Below are positions 51,850 to 60,722 of a stretch of DNA of 64,000 nucleotides, in pieces (the stretch's first letter is position 1; the number at the start of each line of letters is the position of its first letter). The stretch covers positions 1 to 64,000 of the IMG/VR virus record IMGVR_UViG_3300044644_000283. One strand, 5' to 3'. Position numbers and translations under genes: made by a program. The notes beneath the pieces are model-generated. The model ran no database searches, was not told where the DNA came from, and was given only the letters and a program-made list of their open reading frames with translations. This DNA comes from a virus.

Positions 51850-52138
51850 ACAACTTGAAAACCTTGGCGATCTTCGTGGGGCAATGTATGACTTTGAAAA
51901 GGCTGGCGACGTTCTTCCAAAACACAACCACACAGAGAACGATGTGCACATCACGATTGTTGCCCGTGGCAAGATTAAGGCTTACAGCCACGACTGGTCA
52001 ATGGAAGCAACGCCCGGTCAGCTTCTTGATTTTCGTCCCGGTGAGCCGCACGAATTGATGGCTTTGGAAGATGGGACTAGAATCTTCAATATTGTGAAAA
52101 AGTTTGGCGGTCAGTTAAATGACTACGCACAGGAGTAA
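51836..52138 (+). CDS. Small cupin-domain protein
   Basis: 100 residues from the ATG at 51836 (CGGAG upstream). Cupin motif 1 resembles H30-N-H32-x2-E35-x2-H38, and motif 2 PGEPHEL has H72. A single-domain cupin that could bind a metal and a small ligand. Unusual among tail genes; possibly sugar-related modification of fibres or host glycans. Confidence 0.7.
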   Translation: MLSVKQLENLGDLRGAMYDFEKAGDVLPKHNHTENDVHITIVARGKIKAYSHDWSMEATPGQLLDFRPGEPHELMALEDGTRIFNIVKKFGGQLNDYAQE

Positions 52139-52141
52139 ACG

Positions 52142-52969
52142 ATGTCAGTAACAATTAACGGTAGCAACACACCCACGGCTGGCGGCGTAACGTACGGCGA
52201 CGGGACAACGTATGCAACAACAACGGCTGGATCTGCTGGTGGCGTTTTGTATTCTGCGGGTTCCAGTGCACCTGCATTTACAGCGGCGGGGACTTCTGGT
52301 CAGGTGCTGACTTCGGCTGGTGCTTCTGCACCTACTTGGTCAACTATTAGTGCTTCTCCCATTCCGACAATTGTTGTGTTAACAAGCGGAACTTCTTGGA
52401 CAGCCCCTGCGGGCGTGACAAAAATTAAAGTTACCGCTACTGGTGGTGGGGGTGGTAGTGGTGGGTTAAGCGGAACTAATCGCGGTTCTGGTGGCGGAGG
52501 TGCTGGTGGAACAGCTATTAAAATTTTCACCGTTGTTGCTGGCAATTCTTATACATATGCAGTAGGTAGCGGTGGTGGTGGGGGCGCGGCTGGATCAGGC
52601 GGCTCTAATGGGGGCAGTACAACGTTTACAGTAGGCGCTACAACAATTACGGGCAGCGGCGGTTCTGCTGGACGCACTTATGGCACAGGCACAACTTCTC
52701 CCGGAGGGAGTGCAACAAACGGCGACTTGAATTTGACTGGCGGGGGTGGCGGTACATATACCGGGGGCACCGCAAACCCACCAAATATTGGCGCTGGCGC
52801 TGGCGGCGTATCTTTTTGGGGTGGTGGTGGCTCTAGTTTAACAACGTTTGACAGTAGTACAGGTGCATCCGCCGCTTATGGTTCTGGGGCTTCAGGATCT
52901 ACTTCTGGCGGTTCGACATCCTATAGTGGTGGCTCTGGGGCGGATGGCGTTATTGTTATTGAGTATTGA
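52142..52969 (+). CDS. Glycine-rich tail adhesin
   Basis: 275 residues. An N-terminal fibre module (FTAAGTSGQVLTSAGASAPT), then SGTSWTAPAGVTKIKVTATG and Gly-rich runs as in the gene at 50624, ending GADGVIVIEY. A further member of the Gly-rich adhesin set. Confidence 0.75.
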   Translation: MSVTINGSNTPTAGGVTYGDGTTYATTTAGSAGGVLYSAGSSAPAFTAAGTSGQVLTSAGASAPTWSTISASPIPTIVVLTSGTSWTAPAGVTKIKVTATGGGGGSGGLSGTNRGSGGGGAGGTAIKIFTVVAGNSYTYAVGSGGGGGAAGSGGSNGGSTTFTVGATTITGSGGSAGRTYGTGTTSPGGSATNGDLNLTGGGGGTYTGGTANPPNIGAGAGGVSFWGGGGSSLTTFDSSTGASAAYGSGASGSTSGGSTSYSGGSGADGVIVIEY

Positions 52970-52979
52970 GGACTAAACC

Positions 52980-53225
52980 ATGCCAAATTATGCAGTTATT
53001 GAAAACGGCAAAGTAGTAAATATGTGCGTTGCCACTCCATCAGATACTAAACCCAGTAATTGGGTTTTGTGTGAATCTGGCGGGATTGGTTGGGAATATA
53101 TTAACGGCCAATTTGTGGACAATCGCCCAGCACCAGAACCAATCGCGGTTCCCGTAGATCCAACCAAAGAAGAACTGCTTGCCGAGTTGCAGGCTCTCAC
53201 AGCTAAAATTAACGCACTGGGGTAA
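52980..53225 (+). CDS. Small tail-associated protein
   Basis: 81 residues (YAVIENGKVVNMCVATPSDT, then WVLCESGGIGWEYINGQFVD). The pattern is frequent in short phage proteins beside fibres. C-terminal helix. Possibly a fibre assembly factor. Confidence 0.7.
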   Translation: MPNYAVIENGKVVNMCVATPSDTKPSNWVLCESGGIGWEYINGQFVDNRPAPEPIAVPVDPTKEELLAELQALTAKINALG

Positions 53226-53228
53226 CAC

Positions 53229-53513
53229 ATGGCCGCAACGATAAATTCTGATAATGGCGTAGTTTCTGGATCGGCTGGATTAAAGTCGACGGCTGACACT
53301 TCGGGTGTTTTGGCATTGCAATCCAACGGCACTACGGGCCTGACGCTTAATACGTCTTTGGCTATTGGTGTGGGTTCATCTCCAAGTTATGGTACAACGG
53401 GGCAGTTGCTGACTTCAGCAGGTTCAGGTTCTCCCCCTACTTGGTCTGACGCTCCCGCTGGCACGGCCATTGGTCTGGTTCGCGCAATCTCAATTAACTG
53501 TATTCTTTGCTAA
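53229..53513 (+). CDS. Short tail-fibre paralogue, probably a truncated copy
   Basis: 94 residues. Residues about 35-80 (LALQSNGTTGLTLNTSLAIG, then VGSSPSYGTTGQLLTSAGSG) closely parallel the gene at 50055, but the product ends abruptly after 15 further residues (RAISINCILC). It looks like a shortened paralogue or remnant of fibre gene exchange. Confidence 0.65.
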   Translation: MAATINSDNGVVSGSAGLKSTADTSGVLALQSNGTTGLTLNTSLAIGVGSSPSYGTTGQLLTSAGSGSPPTWSDAPAGTAIGLVRAISINCILC

Positions 53514-53522
53514 AGGAAAATC

Positions 53523-53960
53523 ATGCCCGCAAATACCTCTCCCATTTATTCCATCGTTGGTGATGTTGACTCAGTAGCATCCAACAACTCTGGTCTGGTT
53601 GTTGGCCCAACAGCCAACACTGCATTGGACGGCTCCGGCACAATGTACAAAGCATTCACTGCTGGTACTAACGGCTCTTACGTTCAGAAGGTTCGCTTTC
53701 GTCCAGTAGGCTCACCAGCGGCAACAGTTTGCCGCGTGTTCATTTCATCTAGCACCACAACAAGCGCAACAGCTACATGGCTGTATGATGAGATCACATT
53801 GCCTGCTGTGACGTTGTCTCAGGTCGCCGCATCAAGTGTGTTTGAGTTGCCGATTAACGTGGCGCTTGACCCAAGCTATTTGCTGTATGTGACTTTCGGC
53901 ACATCGACTGGCTCGACTGGTACTGGTTATTCTGTGGTGACAATCGCTGGAGATTACTAA
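53523..53960 (+). CDS. Tail-associated structural protein
   Basis: 145 residues, beta-rich (VGPTANTALDGSGTMYKAFT, then VQKVRFRPVGSPAATVCRVF). Matches a fibre-neighbouring protein type of unknown role. Confidence 0.65.
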   Translation: MPANTSPIYSIVGDVDSVASNNSGLVVGPTANTALDGSGTMYKAFTAGTNGSYVQKVRFRPVGSPAATVCRVFISSSTTTSATATWLYDEITLPAVTLSQVAASSVFELPINVALDPSYLLYVTFGTSTGSTGTGYSVVTIAGDY

Positions 53961-53961
53961 A

Positions 53962-54153
53962 ATGATCACATGGTTTGAAATCACTTTCTCTGATGGCTCT
54001 ATGGGCTATCAAAGAATGGAAGACGGCTGGACAACAGGTGTGTACCGTGCTGATGGCACTTTGCTGTCGCCTGAAGAACACGTTGAATACACCTGCACAA
54101 ACGACAACGCTACAGCGCCAGCTTGGCACGTTGAGCCTACACCAGAAGCATAA
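53962..54153 (+). CDS. Small hypothetical tail-region protein
   Basis: 63 residues, acidic with aromatic residues (WFEITFSDGSMGYQRMEDGW). No family recognised. Directly precedes the three tandem Gly-rich adhesins. Confidence 0.6.
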   Translation: MITWFEITFSDGSMGYQRMEDGWTTGVYRADGTLLSPEEHVEYTCTNDNATAPAWHVEPTPEA

Positions 54154-54155
54154 AG

Positions 54156-54809
54156 ATGTTTCCATTCCCCATCGCCAAACCGCAGAAGTGCGACATCCAG
54201 ACCTTTTATGGAATGGATGACGGAAATTTAAGCACACAAGTGTGGAATAAACCCGTTGGCGTAAGCCATGTTTATATGTTGTTAATCGGTGCTGGTGGTA
54301 ATGGAGATGGAACAAATGGTGGTGGTTCTGGCGCAGTCACTGTTTGGTACGGCGCAGCACAACACGTTCCAAATAATTTAATAGTTGTTGTCCCAAATAA
54401 TTCGAATGGCTACAACACTACTGTTTTTTACAACGGAAAAGCAAACTATCAAATTTTATTAGTCGCAAATAATGGAAGCGGCGCAGTTGCTGGTTCAGGA
54501 AATACTCCGGGGCCGTTTGGCGCGTCTGGTTTTTTTAAATCAATTGCTGGTCAAGATGGTACAAGCAGTGCAAATACTGCTTCAACCACAACATTTTTAA
54601 GCGGTGCGGGTACTGGTTCAACATCAACATCAAATTATGGTTATGTGAATAAACAAGCCGCCCCCAACTACACGCATGGGTATTTTCTAATGCAACCAAT
54701 CATTGTTGGTGTTGCGGGTATCAATGATGGTGATGGTGGTATTGGTTGTGGCGGTGCGGCGGCTAGTGCTAAAGGCGGCCCCGGCATGGTTTTGATTGCG
54801 AGTTGGTAA
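54156..54809 (+). CDS. Gly-rich adhesin paralogue 1
   Basis: 217 residues. Shared blocks with the next two genes: an N-terminal FYG/FQG segment, W-x-KP-x-G-x-S/A, LLIGAGGNGDG, AGQDG, STTTFLSGAG, YFLMQPIIVGVAG and a C-terminal GGPGMVLIASW. Less Gly than the other two. Confidence 0.75.
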   Translation: MFPFPIAKPQKCDIQTFYGMDDGNLSTQVWNKPVGVSHVYMLLIGAGGNGDGTNGGGSGAVTVWYGAAQHVPNNLIVVVPNNSNGYNTTVFYNGKANYQILLVANNGSGAVAGSGNTPGPFGASGFFKSIAGQDGTSSANTASTTTFLSGAGTGSTSTSNYGYVNKQAAPNYTHGYFLMQPIIVGVAGINDGDGGIGCGGAAASAKGGPGMVLIASW

Positions 54810-55553
54810 ATGTCATATCCTATAAATTACCCAACGCCACAAGGCGCAAATGTCCAAATTTTCCAAGGAAGCAGTACTCGTGGCGGTACTGAACATACAA
54901 ACACAAGACGATGGGTTAAACCTCAAGGCGCATCGTTTGTTTGGTTTACTTTAATTGGCGCTGGTGGTGGTGGTGGAGTTGTTTCGGGTGGAAGCTATGG
55001 TGGTGGCGGAGGCTCTGGCGCGGTAACAAATTTTATGTGTCCAGCGTTTTTAATACCCGATGATTTACAAGTAGTAATTGGTGAAGGCTACGCCAATACA
55101 GGCGGTACTACAAAAATTGTTTACCAGCAAAAAGACGGAACTGGCTACGATTTGTTAACTGCTGACGGAGGTGCGGCTGGTGGCACTGATACTATCGGAA
55201 CTGGTGGTGCTGCAATGTCTGCAAACTACTTTACTGCAATAGGATTTTTAAATTCTGTAGCTGGACAAGATGGCAGTGCCTCAGATTCATCTGCATCAAC
55301 TACAACATTTCTTTCTGGCGGGCCATCAAATACTGGTTCTGTTACTGGAAATTATGGCTATTCAGTAGCGCAAACAAAACGCGGATTTTTTATGACACAG
55401 CCAATTATTGTTGGGGTGGCAAATGGCGGGAATGCTGGTTCAAGTTCGGCTATAAGCACTGCAACTGGATGTGGAGGTAGTGGTGCAAACGACAATTCTG
55501 GATTTGTTCAATCATATGGCGGCAACGGCATGGTCGTAATAATTACATGGTGA
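54810..55553 (+). CDS. Gly-rich adhesin paralogue 2
   Basis: 247 residues. WVKPQGASFVWFTLIGAGGG, ASTTTFLSGG, GFFMTQPIIVGVANGG and GGNGMVVIITW place it in the same family as both neighbours. It starts immediately after the preceding stop. Confidence 0.75.
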   Translation: MSYPINYPTPQGANVQIFQGSSTRGGTEHTNTRRWVKPQGASFVWFTLIGAGGGGGVVSGGSYGGGGGSGAVTNFMCPAFLIPDDLQVVIGEGYANTGGTTKIVYQQKDGTGYDLLTADGGAAGGTDTIGTGGAAMSANYFTAIGFLNSVAGQDGSASDSSASTTTFLSGGPSNTGSVTGNYGYSVAQTKRGFFMTQPIIVGVANGGNAGSSSAISTATGCGGSGANDNSGFVQSYGGNGMVVIITW

Positions 55554-55557
55554 CAAG

Positions 55558-56385
55558 ATGCTAGATTTATTTAATATCCCAACACCGCAAACGGCTAACT
55601 ACCAAGAATTTTATGGTGGCATAGTTAGTGGTCGTGATTCTGAATTCACATGGATTAAGCCTCGTGGTTGCTCTATGGTGCGCTTTCTTTTAATAGGCGC
55701 AGGGGGTGGTGGTGGTAATGGCAATACTACTACTGGTGGTGGTGGAGGTGGTTCTGGCGCAATTACATCATGGATTGGCCCTGCTATTTTTATACCAGAC
55801 AGTTTGCAAATTCGTGTTGGCAAGGGCGGCGGAGTTGGTGGTATTGATGGGCAATTCACCGCAGTTTATTACTATTCACCATTAGGCGCATACGAACTTT
55901 TAAAAGCGTTGGGAGGGGTATCTGGCATTTTCGGAACGGGTGGTTCTGGAGGAAGTGCAATGCCTGCAAACTACTTTACTGCCTCTGGTATTTTTAATAC
56001 TGTGGCTGGTCAATCTGGTGCAAATGGCAGTTCAACAGGTGCAGGTGGAAACGTATCCGCATCAACAACAACATTTCTTTCTGGTGGCGCAGGCGGTGCT
56101 GGCGCAGCGGCAAGTACCGGCGGTAGAGTAACACCCAATTACGGGTATACAGCATTGCCTAACACAACCGCCGGTGGTACTGTTGCTGGTGCCAATGGTT
56201 ACTTTATTACTCAGCCAATTTTAGTTGGATGCGGTGGTGCTGGGGGGACAACATCTACATCAGTCGGAACTACTGGCGGCGCTGGCGGTATTGGCTGTGG
56301 CGGTGGCGGTGCTGGAGAAGACAATTCAGGTGGTCAATATGAACGTCGTGGCGGTAACGGCGCAGTATTTGTTTGGGCTTGGTAG
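55558..56385 (+). CDS. Gly-rich adhesin paralogue 3
   Basis: 275 residues. WIKPRGCSMVRFLLIGAGGG, ASTTTFLSGGAGGAG, YFITQPILVGCGGAGG and GGNGAVFVWAW align with the two genes before it; it has the longest Gly runs. Probably the product of tandem duplication with divergence of receptor-binding loops. Confidence 0.75.
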   Translation: MLDLFNIPTPQTANYQEFYGGIVSGRDSEFTWIKPRGCSMVRFLLIGAGGGGGNGNTTTGGGGGGSGAITSWIGPAIFIPDSLQIRVGKGGGVGGIDGQFTAVYYYSPLGAYELLKALGGVSGIFGTGGSGGSAMPANYFTASGIFNTVAGQSGANGSSTGAGGNVSASTTTFLSGGAGGAGAAASTGGRVTPNYGYTALPNTTAGGTVAGANGYFITQPILVGCGGAGGTTSTSVGTTGGAGGIGCGGGGAGEDNSGGQYERRGGNGAVFVWAW

Positions 56386-56387
56386 CC

Positions 56388-56480
56388 ATGAGAGACTGGG
56401 CTGAAGCGTTCATCGTTGCGGCCTTTGTGACCATCTTCATTGTATGGGGCACGTTCACGATAATTTGGATTTGGAAATGA
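56388..56480 (+). CDS. 30-residue membrane peptide
   Basis: Frame from the ATG at 56388 to the stop at 56480, 2 nt after the adhesin stop and 1 nt before the next start. One hydrophobic segment (AFIVAAFVTIFIVWG) with charged ends. It fills the gap before the lysis genes and may be a small lysis accessory. Confidence 0.55.
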   Translation: MRDWAEAFIVAAFVTIFIVWGTFTIIWIWK

Positions 56481-56481
56481 A

Positions 56482-56955
56482 ATGGAACTTGAGTATTACA
56501 CCAAGATTATTGGCGCAGTAACTGCCTCGACCGCGATGGTTGGCGGGGGCTATACGCTTGCTGATAAGTTTGGTGTATTCCATAAGGACATCCTCAAGTG
56601 GGCACCGGAGCACTTTCAAATATCTGACGCCCCTGCAAATGGCGAGTTCAAAGCTGTGGTGGCTCGGCAAAAGATTCGGGATGACTGTGAAGTCACATCG
56701 TTTAAACTAGAAGTGCGGGATTCTGAGTTGGTTGTACACCCTGCCAAGCCTAGCATTGCAACGTTTTCAGGCCCAGCCAGCGACACAGTGGATAAGTTCG
56801 GGTACAAATTCAAGCTTGACACCACTTCACAAGTGACGCCCGGTGTTGCTACGTTGATGGCGCATATCAAATACAAATGCCCAGAGGGTGAAATAGTTGT
56901 GAACTATCCGTCACACAAGAACCTGATGTTTACGATTAAGGAATCCAATGTTTGA
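56482..56955 (+). CDS. Membrane-anchored protein of the lysis region
   Basis: 157 residues. One N-terminal hydrophobic segment (IIGAVTASTAMVGGGYTLAD) and a beta-rich soluble domain (VTSFKLEVRDSELVVHPAKP). Such proteins sit before holin and lysozyme in related phages. Role unproven; possibly a lysis regulator. Confidence 0.65.
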   Translation: MELEYYTKIIGAVTASTAMVGGGYTLADKFGVFHKDILKWAPEHFQISDAPANGEFKAVVARQKIRDDCEVTSFKLEVRDSELVVHPAKPSIATFSGPASDTVDKFGYKFKLDTTSQVTPGVATLMAHIKYKCPEGEIVVNYPSHKNLMFTIKESNV

Positions 56956-57442
56956 ACTAATTGGTGGTGGTGTATTTGGTGGGTTGTTAGGCGGTATTTT
57001 TCGTCTGGCTCCTGAAGTCCTTAAGTACTTCGACAAGAAGAACGAGCGGCAACATGAGATGGCAATGTTTAGCCGTCAGTGCGAGTTGGAGCAAATCCGT
57101 GGGCAACAAAAGTTGGCTGAGATTGGCGCTCAAAGAGAAGCTGCTATTGACGTAGGTGTCATGGATGCCTTCAATGCCGCCATCAATCAACAGGCCGAGA
57201 TGGTCAAAGCTGCGGGTGGTTGGGCGGCTAGTCTGTCCGCATCCGTGCGTCCCGTGGTGACATATTGGATTATGTTGCTGTGGTCATTCATCCACATCTG
57301 GTTTGCTTGGCAAGCTCACCGTGCAGGCGCTTCTCCTGAAGTCGTGTTCAAAACCATGATGACTGTGGACTTCTGCGCTCTAGTGTCCGGCACCATAAAT
57401 TATTGGTTCCTCGATAGAACTCTCAAGCAGCGCGGGCTATGA
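56948..57442 (+). CDS. Holin (3-TM type)
   Basis: 164 residues. Hydrophobic segments at the N-terminus (IGGGVFGGLLGGIF) and two near the C-terminus (WIMLLWSFIHIWFAW; FCALVSGTINYWFL), separated by a long charged helix. This is the pattern of 3-TM holins. ATGA overlap with the lysozyme gene directly supports the lysis role. Confidence 0.8.
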   Translation: MFELIGGGVFGGLLGGIFRLAPEVLKYFDKKNERQHEMAMFSRQCELEQIRGQQKLAEIGAQREAAIDVGVMDAFNAAINQQAEMVKAAGGWAASLSASVRPVVTYWIMLLWSFIHIWFAWQAHRAGASPEVVFKTMMTVDFCALVSGTINYWFLDRTLKQRGL

Positions 57443-57897
57443 ACTTAGAACTAGCCGCAGAACTGTGCCGTCGGTTTGAAGGCTATCGGGCCAAGCCGTA
57501 CCTCTGTCCAGCTAATGTGGCTACGATTGGGTATGGCTCTACCTACTACGCTGATGGTCGCAAGGTAACGCTGCAAGACGCCCCAATGGATGAGCCGACC
57601 GCTAGAGCACTGTTGATGGCGGAGCTTCTTCACACATACGCCCCCGGTGCAGTAAGGCATTGTCCAAACCTGCTGGTTTTGGCCGCTCAAGGCGACGTGC
57701 GCAAGCTTAACGCCATTGTAGATTTCTGTTACAACCTTGGTATTGGACGCTTGCAAACCTCTACGTTAAAGAGGAAAATCAACGCCAATGATTGGGAAGG
57801 GGCAAAGGAACAACTGATGCTCTGGACTAAGGGTGGTGGCAAGGTTTTGCCGGGTTTGTTAAAACGCCGCACTGCTGAGTGCGCCCTATTGGATTGA
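57439..57897 (+). CDS. Endolysin, GH24 lysozyme
   Basis: 152 residues. The E-8-C-5-T triad of T4/R21-type lysozymes: E14 (FEG), C23, T29 (ATIGYGST). No signal peptide, so it depends on the holin for access to the cell wall. Confidence 0.9.
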   Translation: MNLELAAELCRRFEGYRAKPYLCPANVATIGYGSTYYADGRKVTLQDAPMDEPTARALLMAELLHTYAPGAVRHCPNLLVLAAQGDVRKLNAIVDFCYNLGIGRLQTSTLKRKINANDWEGAKEQLMLWTKGGGKVLPGLLKRRTAECALLD

Positions 57898-57900
57898 CCG

Positions 57901-60045
57901 ATGCCGTTAAAAAAGATTCTATTCAGGCCGGGGGTTAACCGGGAAAATACACGGTACGCATCCGAGGCTTTGGGGTCTGTCAATGCAGGAACCAACGTAG
58001 CCGGTGGCTGGTATGAATCAGAAAAGGTACGTTTCCGCTCTGGAACCCCTGAGAAGATTGGCGGCTGGACAAGGATTTCTTCCGATACATTCATTGGTGT
58101 CTGCCGTTCCTTGTGGAATTGGGTGACTCTGGCTGGTGTAAACATCGTAGGTGTAGGCACAAGCTCTAAGTTTTACCTTGAGCAAAGCGGTGTGTACTAT
58201 GACATCACGCCCATCCGCGCAACAGCTACCTTAACTAACCCATTTGTAGCTACATTGGGTTCTCCTGTTATTACAGTGACTGACGTAGCTCATGGCGGCA
58301 TCAGCGGTGACTACGTAACTTTTAGCGGTGCTACTGGTTTAGGTGGAGTTATCACGGCTACAGTCCTGAATGACGAGTACGAGATCTCCGTTATTGATGA
58401 CGATACATACACAATCAGTGTTGGCGTAAATGCCAACGCTACAGACGTTTCAGGCTCACCCGGCGGCGGCACAGTCACGGCTCAGTACCAGATTAACATT
58501 GGCCCAGACACACAGGTTCCTGCTGTAGGCTGGGGTTCGGGTACTTGGGGTTCTGGTGGTTGGGGTACAGGTGTGCCTTCTAACGCTACGCTTCGTATCT
58601 GGAGCCAGTCTAACTTTGGTGAAGACTTGGTGTTTGGCCCACGCGGTGGCCCCATGTATTACTGGAGCGCCCAGATTGGCTACACGCCACTGGAGTTCAC
58701 GGTCACTATTGCTTCTCCCGGTGTATTCACTGGTAATCTGCGTGACGGTACTGCGGTTACTTTAAACACCACAGGCGCTTTGCCGACTGGTTTGGCCGTT
58801 GGTACGGTCTATTACGTTGTTAATAGCACAGGCACAACCTTTAACCTGTCTGCCACTTACGGCGGTGCAGCTATCACTACGACTGGTACTCAATCAGGTA
58901 CACAGTCTATCTCTCCAAGGGGTATTGCTGTTAATGAACTAGGCGGTGCTTCTGACGTTCCGCTGATTCAAAACTTGATCTATGTATCAGACACAAGCCG
59001 CTTTGTATTTGCGTTTGGTACAAATGACTATGGTTCTATTGTGCAGAACCCTATGCTTATTCGCTGGTCGGATCAGGAATCTGTAACAGACTGGACGCCT
59101 TCGGCCACAAACCAAGCCGGTAGTGTGCAGTTATCTCACGGCTCAGAGATCATTACAGCCGTCCAGACCCGTCAAGAGATTGTGGTGTTTACTGATTCCT
59201 CCATCTATTCACTCCAGTACCTTGGCCCACCCGCTGTGTGGCAGTCCCAATTGCTGGGTGACAACATCTCTATCATTGGTCAGAATGCTGTAAGCGTGGC
59301 CTCTGGTAAGGTTTACTTCATGGGTGTGGATAAGTTCTACGTCTACGACGGTCGTTTGAACACACTGCGCTGCGACCTGCGCCAGCACATTTACAGTGAC
59401 ATTAACCTCACGCAGAATCAACAAGTATTTTCTGGAACCAACGAAGGCTTCAATGAGGTCTGGTGGTTCTACTGTTCTGAGAACAGCGACACCATTGATA
59501 AATACGTGATCTATAACTACCAAGAAGACATTTGGTACTACGGCACGATGGCACGAACAGCGTGGTTAGATTCAGGCTTACGGGACTATCCGTTAGCAGC
59601 AACGTACAGCTATAACTTGGTCAACCATGAGCAAGGTAACGACGATAATGTGACAGGTACTGCGGTTGCGATTGCTGCGTCTATTGGCTCGTCTGAGTTT
59701 GATATTGACGATGGCCATAACTTTGGCTTTATTTGGCGTGTTCTGCCTGACTTAACATTCAGGAACTCTGATGGGGCGCTGGCACCTCAGTGCACAATGA
59801 CGCTGATTCCATACCAAAACTCAGGCTCTGGCCCTAACAATCCTGAATCTGTAGCTGGTAGTAGCAGTGCGGTAATTGCCAGATCAGCTTCCGCCCCAGT
59901 GGAAGAGTTTACGGGTCAGGTGTACATCCGTGTGCGTGGACGTCAGATGATTTTCCAGATCGAATCCAACCGACTTGGTACAGCTTGGCAGTTAGGTGCT
60001 CCTCGTATCGACATCAAGCCTGACGGTCGTAGAGGTAATACATGA
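57901..60045 (+). CDS. P22 gp10-like packaged-DNA stabilisation / tail protein
   Basis: 714 residues. A beta-propeller-like core (LVFGPRGGPMYYWSA, FVFAFGTNDYGSIVQNPMLI, RWSDQESVTDW, VYFMGVDKFYVYDGR) matches the gp10-type tail hub of podoviruses. Two beta insertions (about 105-200 and 260-340) are common phage modules. WGSGTWGSGGWG near residue 210 is a Trp/Gly repeat. Forms the tail tube or nozzle and seals the head. Confidence 0.85.
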   Translation: MPLKKILFRPGVNRENTRYASEALGSVNAGTNVAGGWYESEKVRFRSGTPEKIGGWTRISSDTFIGVCRSLWNWVTLAGVNIVGVGTSSKFYLEQSGVYYDITPIRATATLTNPFVATLGSPVITVTDVAHGGISGDYVTFSGATGLGGVITATVLNDEYEISVIDDDTYTISVGVNANATDVSGSPGGGTVTAQYQINIGPDTQVPAVGWGSGTWGSGGWGTGVPSNATLRIWSQSNFGEDLVFGPRGGPMYYWSAQIGYTPLEFTVTIASPGVFTGNLRDGTAVTLNTTGALPTGLAVGTVYYVVNSTGTTFNLSATYGGAAITTTGTQSGTQSISPRGIAVNELGGASDVPLIQNLIYVSDTSRFVFAFGTNDYGSIVQNPMLIRWSDQESVTDWTPSATNQAGSVQLSHGSEIITAVQTRQEIVVFTDSSIYSLQYLGPPAVWQSQLLGDNISIIGQNAVSVASGKVYFMGVDKFYVYDGRLNTLRCDLRQHIYSDINLTQNQQVFSGTNEGFNEVWWFYCSENSDTIDKYVIYNYQEDIWYYGTMARTAWLDSGLRDYPLAATYSYNLVNHEQGNDDNVTGTAVAIAASIGSSEFDIDDGHNFGFIWRVLPDLTFRNSDGALAPQCTMTLIPYQNSGSGPNNPESVAGSSSAVIARSASAPVEEFTGQVYIRVRGRQMIFQIESNRLGTAWQLGAPRIDIKPDGRRGNT

Positions 60046-60713
60046 CATATCTGATTACGTCAGAGTTTGAACTGTTGCGGGCTGCGGCTCCTAACTTGCC
60101 GTTGGCTCCTACTGAATATGACTCCCGCTATCAGGAGCAGTTAAACAACGTCTTGCGTCTGTATTTTAACCAGCTTGATAAGATTCTGGCTCAGTTAAAT
60201 ACAGATGGAGCTATTGATCCGGGATTGATTAACAATCCAAACGGGCTGTTCTTTAGCACGGTAGACCAGACGCTTGCTGCTGTAGATACAGGCTATCCAA
60301 TTACGTTTAACCAGACTTACCTTAGTAATAATGTAGCTTTGCAGTCAGGTAGCACTTCTAAGATTGAGGTGACCACCGGCGGCGTGTATAACTTCCAATT
60401 GTCTGTTCAGTTAAAGAGTACCAACGCATCGGGTAAAGATGTGCAGATTTGGATTAAGCGCGGGACTTCTACAATTGGCTATTCAAGTCATCTATATACA
60501 ATTGAAGGCGCAGATAACCACTTTAATGTGGCGTGGAACTTTGATATTGATTTGGCGGCGGGCGAGTACATTGAAATGTATTGGGGTGCAGACGATACAG
60601 CCGTAAACATAGAAACCACTGCCGCCGTGTCACCGTATCCAGCCGCCGCTTCTGCGGTCATGGCAGTAAACTATGTTGCGCGGTTGCCCGACCCACGCCC
60701 AACGCCTCCTTAA
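60042..60713 (+). CDS. Tail-associated protein with C-terminal beta-sandwich
   Basis: 223 residues. A helical N-terminus (YDSRYQEQLNNVLRLYFNQL) and a C-terminal jelly-roll-like domain (GVYNFQLSVQLKSTNASGKD; YIEMYWGADDTAVNIETTAA) resembling C1q/TNF-like phage head-binding or tip domains. Overlaps the preceding gene by 4 nt. Confidence 0.7.
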   Translation: MTYLITSEFELLRAAAPNLPLAPTEYDSRYQEQLNNVLRLYFNQLDKILAQLNTDGAIDPGLINNPNGLFFSTVDQTLAAVDTGYPITFNQTYLSNNVALQSGSTSKIEVTTGGVYNFQLSVQLKSTNASGKDVQIWIKRGTSTIGYSSHLYTIEGADNHFNVAWNFDIDLAAGEYIEMYWGADDTAVNIETTAAVSPYPAAASAVMAVNYVARLPDPRPTPP

Positions 60714-60722
60714 GGTTTAAAC

